From an uncultured Steroidobacteraceae bacterium (GTDB taxonomy: Bacteria; Pseudomonadota; Gammaproteobacteria; Steroidobacterales; Steroidobacteraceae): a stretch of 7,159 bases of DNA. The DNA is taken from positions 1 through 7,159 of the forward strand of contig CATPBQ010000217.1 in NCBI GenBank assembly GCA_955652795.1, read 5' to 3'. Numbering within the stretch: the stretch's first letter is position 1; each line of letters begins with the position of its first letter. Both the position numbers and the translations under genes were made by a program. The notes beneath the pieces were generated by a model. That model was not told the DNA's origin, made no database searches, and worked only from the letters and a program-made list of their open reading frames with translations. Positions 6,180 through 7,159 of the stretch are shown here, one piece after another.

Positions 6180-6911
6180 CTATTCGGCGAACGCGGCGGC
6201 GGCGATTTCCTTTTCCACGGCATTATCGGGGGTGGCGTGTGGCGCATGTTCGCGGCACAGACTCTCGAGCCAGGTGCCGTGCTGCGAGGCGGGCTTGCGC
6301 TCGCAATGCGCCACCAGCAGTGCGGTGAACTGCTGCTTGAACTTGAGGCGCGGAAACGCCGCGACGACTTCGTCGAGCTCGCGCGGATCGAGGTCGCCCG
6401 GATCGGGGCCGTAGACATCGGTGCCCGCGCCGAGCGCGACCAGCATCGCCTCCGGTCCGTGCCGCAGCGTCAGCGCCCACTTGCCATCGTGCAGCTCGAC
6501 GGCATGCCAGATGCGATCCGCTTGGCTTCCGGAGCCGTGGTTCTGTCGCACCCAGCGCTCGGCCGCATCCGCCCCGTCGACTTCGAACGATCCCTTGGGG
6601 GTTTCGAAGGCGGGCAACAGACCCAGGTCATGGAGCGCGGCGCCGATGAAAGCGTCTTCCTGCCGATAGTCGCGATGCTGGCGCTTGAGCAGCAAGGCGC
6701 CGAACAGGAAGGTGCGCATGCAATGGTTGAACAGGTAGTCCGGGCAGCTCGTGCGCGCGAAGCCCGCGGCCGCGAGCGCCAGCGGCGTTCGCGGCAGCCG
6801 CATGCCGGCCACCTCGGCGGGAAGTTCGGCCGCGCGCGCGTAGCGCGCCAGTCCCGGGTGCGCCAGCAGTGTCAGCGCGCCGGCCCACTTCAATAGCTGT
6901 CGCCGCTGCAT
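6180..6911 (-). CDS. HD-domain metal-dependent hydrolase, cyanamide-hydratase-like, with probable Tat signal
   Basis: This is a 243-aa protein from ATG 6911. The N-terminus MQRRQLLKWAG contains a twin-arginine pattern (RRQLLK), followed by a moderately hydrophobic segment and a likely cleavage site after ARA (residues 25-27). This suggests export of a folded protein to the periplasm. The HD domain has the layout of the cyanamide hydratase (Ddi2/3)-like group: NHCMRTFLFGALL (H63), FIGAALHDLGLLPAF (H94, D95), FEVDGADAAERWV, IWHAVELHDG (H141) and GAGTDVYG (D165). H63, H94, D95 and D165 are the expected metal ligands. Family members hydrate cyanamide or hydrolyse related small molecules, but most bacterial homologues have no proven substrate, so none is assigned. 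The open frame extends upstream to 7145, but no signal peptide would result, and that part lies opposite argS. No Shine-Dalgarno sequence precedes the ATG. It sits between priA and argS on the opposite strand. Confidence 0.82.
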   Translation of the reverse strand: MQRRQLLKWAGALTLLAHPGLARYARAAELPAEVAGMRLPRTPLALAAAGFARTSCPDYLFNHCMRTFLFGALLLKRQHRDYRQEDAFIGAALHDLGLLPAFETPKGSFEVDGADAAERWVRQNHGSGSQADRIWHAVELHDGKWALTLRHGPEAMLVALGAGTDVYGPDPGDLDPRELDEVVAAFPRLKFKQQFTALLVAHCERKPASQHGTWLESLCREHAPHATPDNAVEKEIAAAAFAE

Positions 6912-6914
6912 GGT

Positions 6915-6997
6915 GCGGAAGTTTACCGCGGCCCAAGCGCTAGCCGCACGACGAGCGGCGGTCCGCTCTCGCGGCAGCGCTTCGGGTAAACTTCCGC
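6915..6997. repeat. Perfect 13-bp inverted repeat, arms 57 bp apart
   Basis: GCGGAAGTTTACC at 6915-6927 is the exact reverse complement of GGTAAACTTCCGC at 6985-6997. The arms point outward at the two divergent genes. One ends 3 nt before the HD gene ATG, the other 28 nt before the argS TTG. They may be paired promoter elements or a two-site operator. Confidence 0.85.
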
Positions 6998-7012
6998 GCC
7001 TGCCAACTTCCG
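6989..7012 (+). repeat. Direct repeat of AACTTCCG, 16-bp period
   Basis: The octamer AACTTCCG occurs at 6989-6996 and again at 7005-7012. A third copy, inverted, lies within the left arm at 6917-6924. All three are in the HD/argS spacer. Confidence 0.75.
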
Positions 7013-7025
7013 GATTCTTCACCTC

Positions 7026-7159
7026 TTGAAGCAGGAACTCGAGCAACTGCTGCTGGCCTCCCTGGGCAAGCTCACCGGGAGCGTGCTCGCGCAGATGCCC
7101 GCTGCTTCCACGGTGGTCGTCGAGCGCACCCGCGACAACCAGCACGGCGAGTTCGCCAC
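7026..7159 (+). CDS. argS: Arginyl-tRNA synthetase, N-terminal fragment (3' truncated)
   Basis: Forty-four codons are visible before the window ends. The fragment begins KQELEQLLLASLGKL after the initiator and reaches VVVERTRDNQHGEFA. The latter is the conserved E-R-T/P-R-D-x-x-H-G-D/E-F-A segment of the ArgS N-terminal (Arg_tRNA_synt_N) domain, which contacts the tRNA D-loop. The enzyme charges tRNA-Arg with arginine in the cytoplasm. The start is TTG 7026. Upstream in frame there is no ATG, GTG or TTG within the spacer, and starting at an internal codon would remove the first conserved helix. There is no strong Shine-Dalgarno sequence (only GGA about 13 nt upstream), so initiation may be inefficient. 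priA followed by argS is a common order in gammaproteobacteria, which supports the call. The catalytic HIGH and KMSKS motifs lie outside the window. Confidence 0.88.
   Translation, partial: MKQELEQLLLASLGKLTGSVLAQMPAASTVVVERTRDNQHGEFA

Larger units (their letters stand above)
6912..7025. promoter_or_regulatory. Divergent promoter region of the HD gene and argS
   Basis: This is a 114-bp spacer between divergent start codons. Each direction has a TAAACT hexamer that could serve as a -10 element: 6987-6992 on plus for argS, and 6925-6920 on minus for the HD gene. Neither has a convincing TTGACA-like hexamer 16-18 nt upstream. If both are used, argS mRNA would have a leader of about 27 nt and the HD mRNA would be nearly leaderless. 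Confidence 0.4.

Noticed and set aside
4421..6418. Very long open frame (665 codons) on the minus strand opposite priA
   Set aside because: It covers most of the unmistakable priA gene. The translation is Arg/His/Ala-rich with no recognisable domain, which is typical of GC-rich antisense shadow frames.
6912..7145. Upstream extension of the HD gene reading frame across the spacer and argS start
   Set aside because: It would hide the Tat-type leader at MQRRQLLKW and overlap the conserved argS N-terminus on the other strand.

Overview
The window is very GC-rich (roughly 70% by eye) and densely coded, with short or overlapping gene junctions. The protein types (PriA beside ArgS, an ECF sigma/anti-sigma operon with a DUF3106 protein, a Tat-type leader) suggest a chromosomal segment of a gammaproteobacterium, perhaps a Xanthomonadales, Nevskiales or Steroidobacter-like lineage. 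That placement is inferred from protein style and neighbourhood, not from an alignment. I see no mobile element, CRISPR array, tRNA or rRNA.

Layout. (1) Bases 2-2003, plus strand: the C-terminal part of a berberine-bridge-type FAD oxidoreductase, cut by the window edge, overlaps a secreted cyclophilin-type peptidyl-prolyl isomerase by 23 nt. (2) Bases 2020-3842, minus strand: a four-gene operon running ECF sigma factor, one-pass membrane protein (probable anti-sigma factor), 93-aa exported small protein, and exported DUF3106 protein. Its junctions overlap by 4, 1 and 8 nt, which indicates co-translation. (3) Bases 3917-6130, plus strand: a complete primosomal helicase gene priA, divergent from the sigma operon. 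(4) Bases 6180-6911, minus strand: an HD-domain protein of the cyanamide-hydratase-like type with a probable Tat leader, convergent with priA. (5) Bases 7026-7159, plus strand: the first 44 codons of arginyl-tRNA synthetase argS, starting at TTG and cut by the window edge.

The sigma operon is the most system-like unit. It has a cytoplasmic regulator, a membrane tether with a possible periplasmic tail, and two small exported proteins. One of these has a strikingly regular 18-residue helical repeat. A putative ECF-type promoter (AACC-N16-CGTT) lies immediately upstream of the sigma gene, so the operon may be autoregulated. The second notable region is the 114-bp divergent spacer between the HD gene and argS. 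It holds a perfect 13-bp inverted repeat, each arm facing one gene, and a third partial copy of the core octamer. priA and argS are adjacent in many gammaproteobacteria, so the opposite-strand HD gene between them looks like an insertion into an otherwise conserved neighbourhood.

Nothing here is clearly a new defence or mobile system. Most of the window is ordinary housekeeping and envelope-regulation sequence, with a few regulatory details worth checking.
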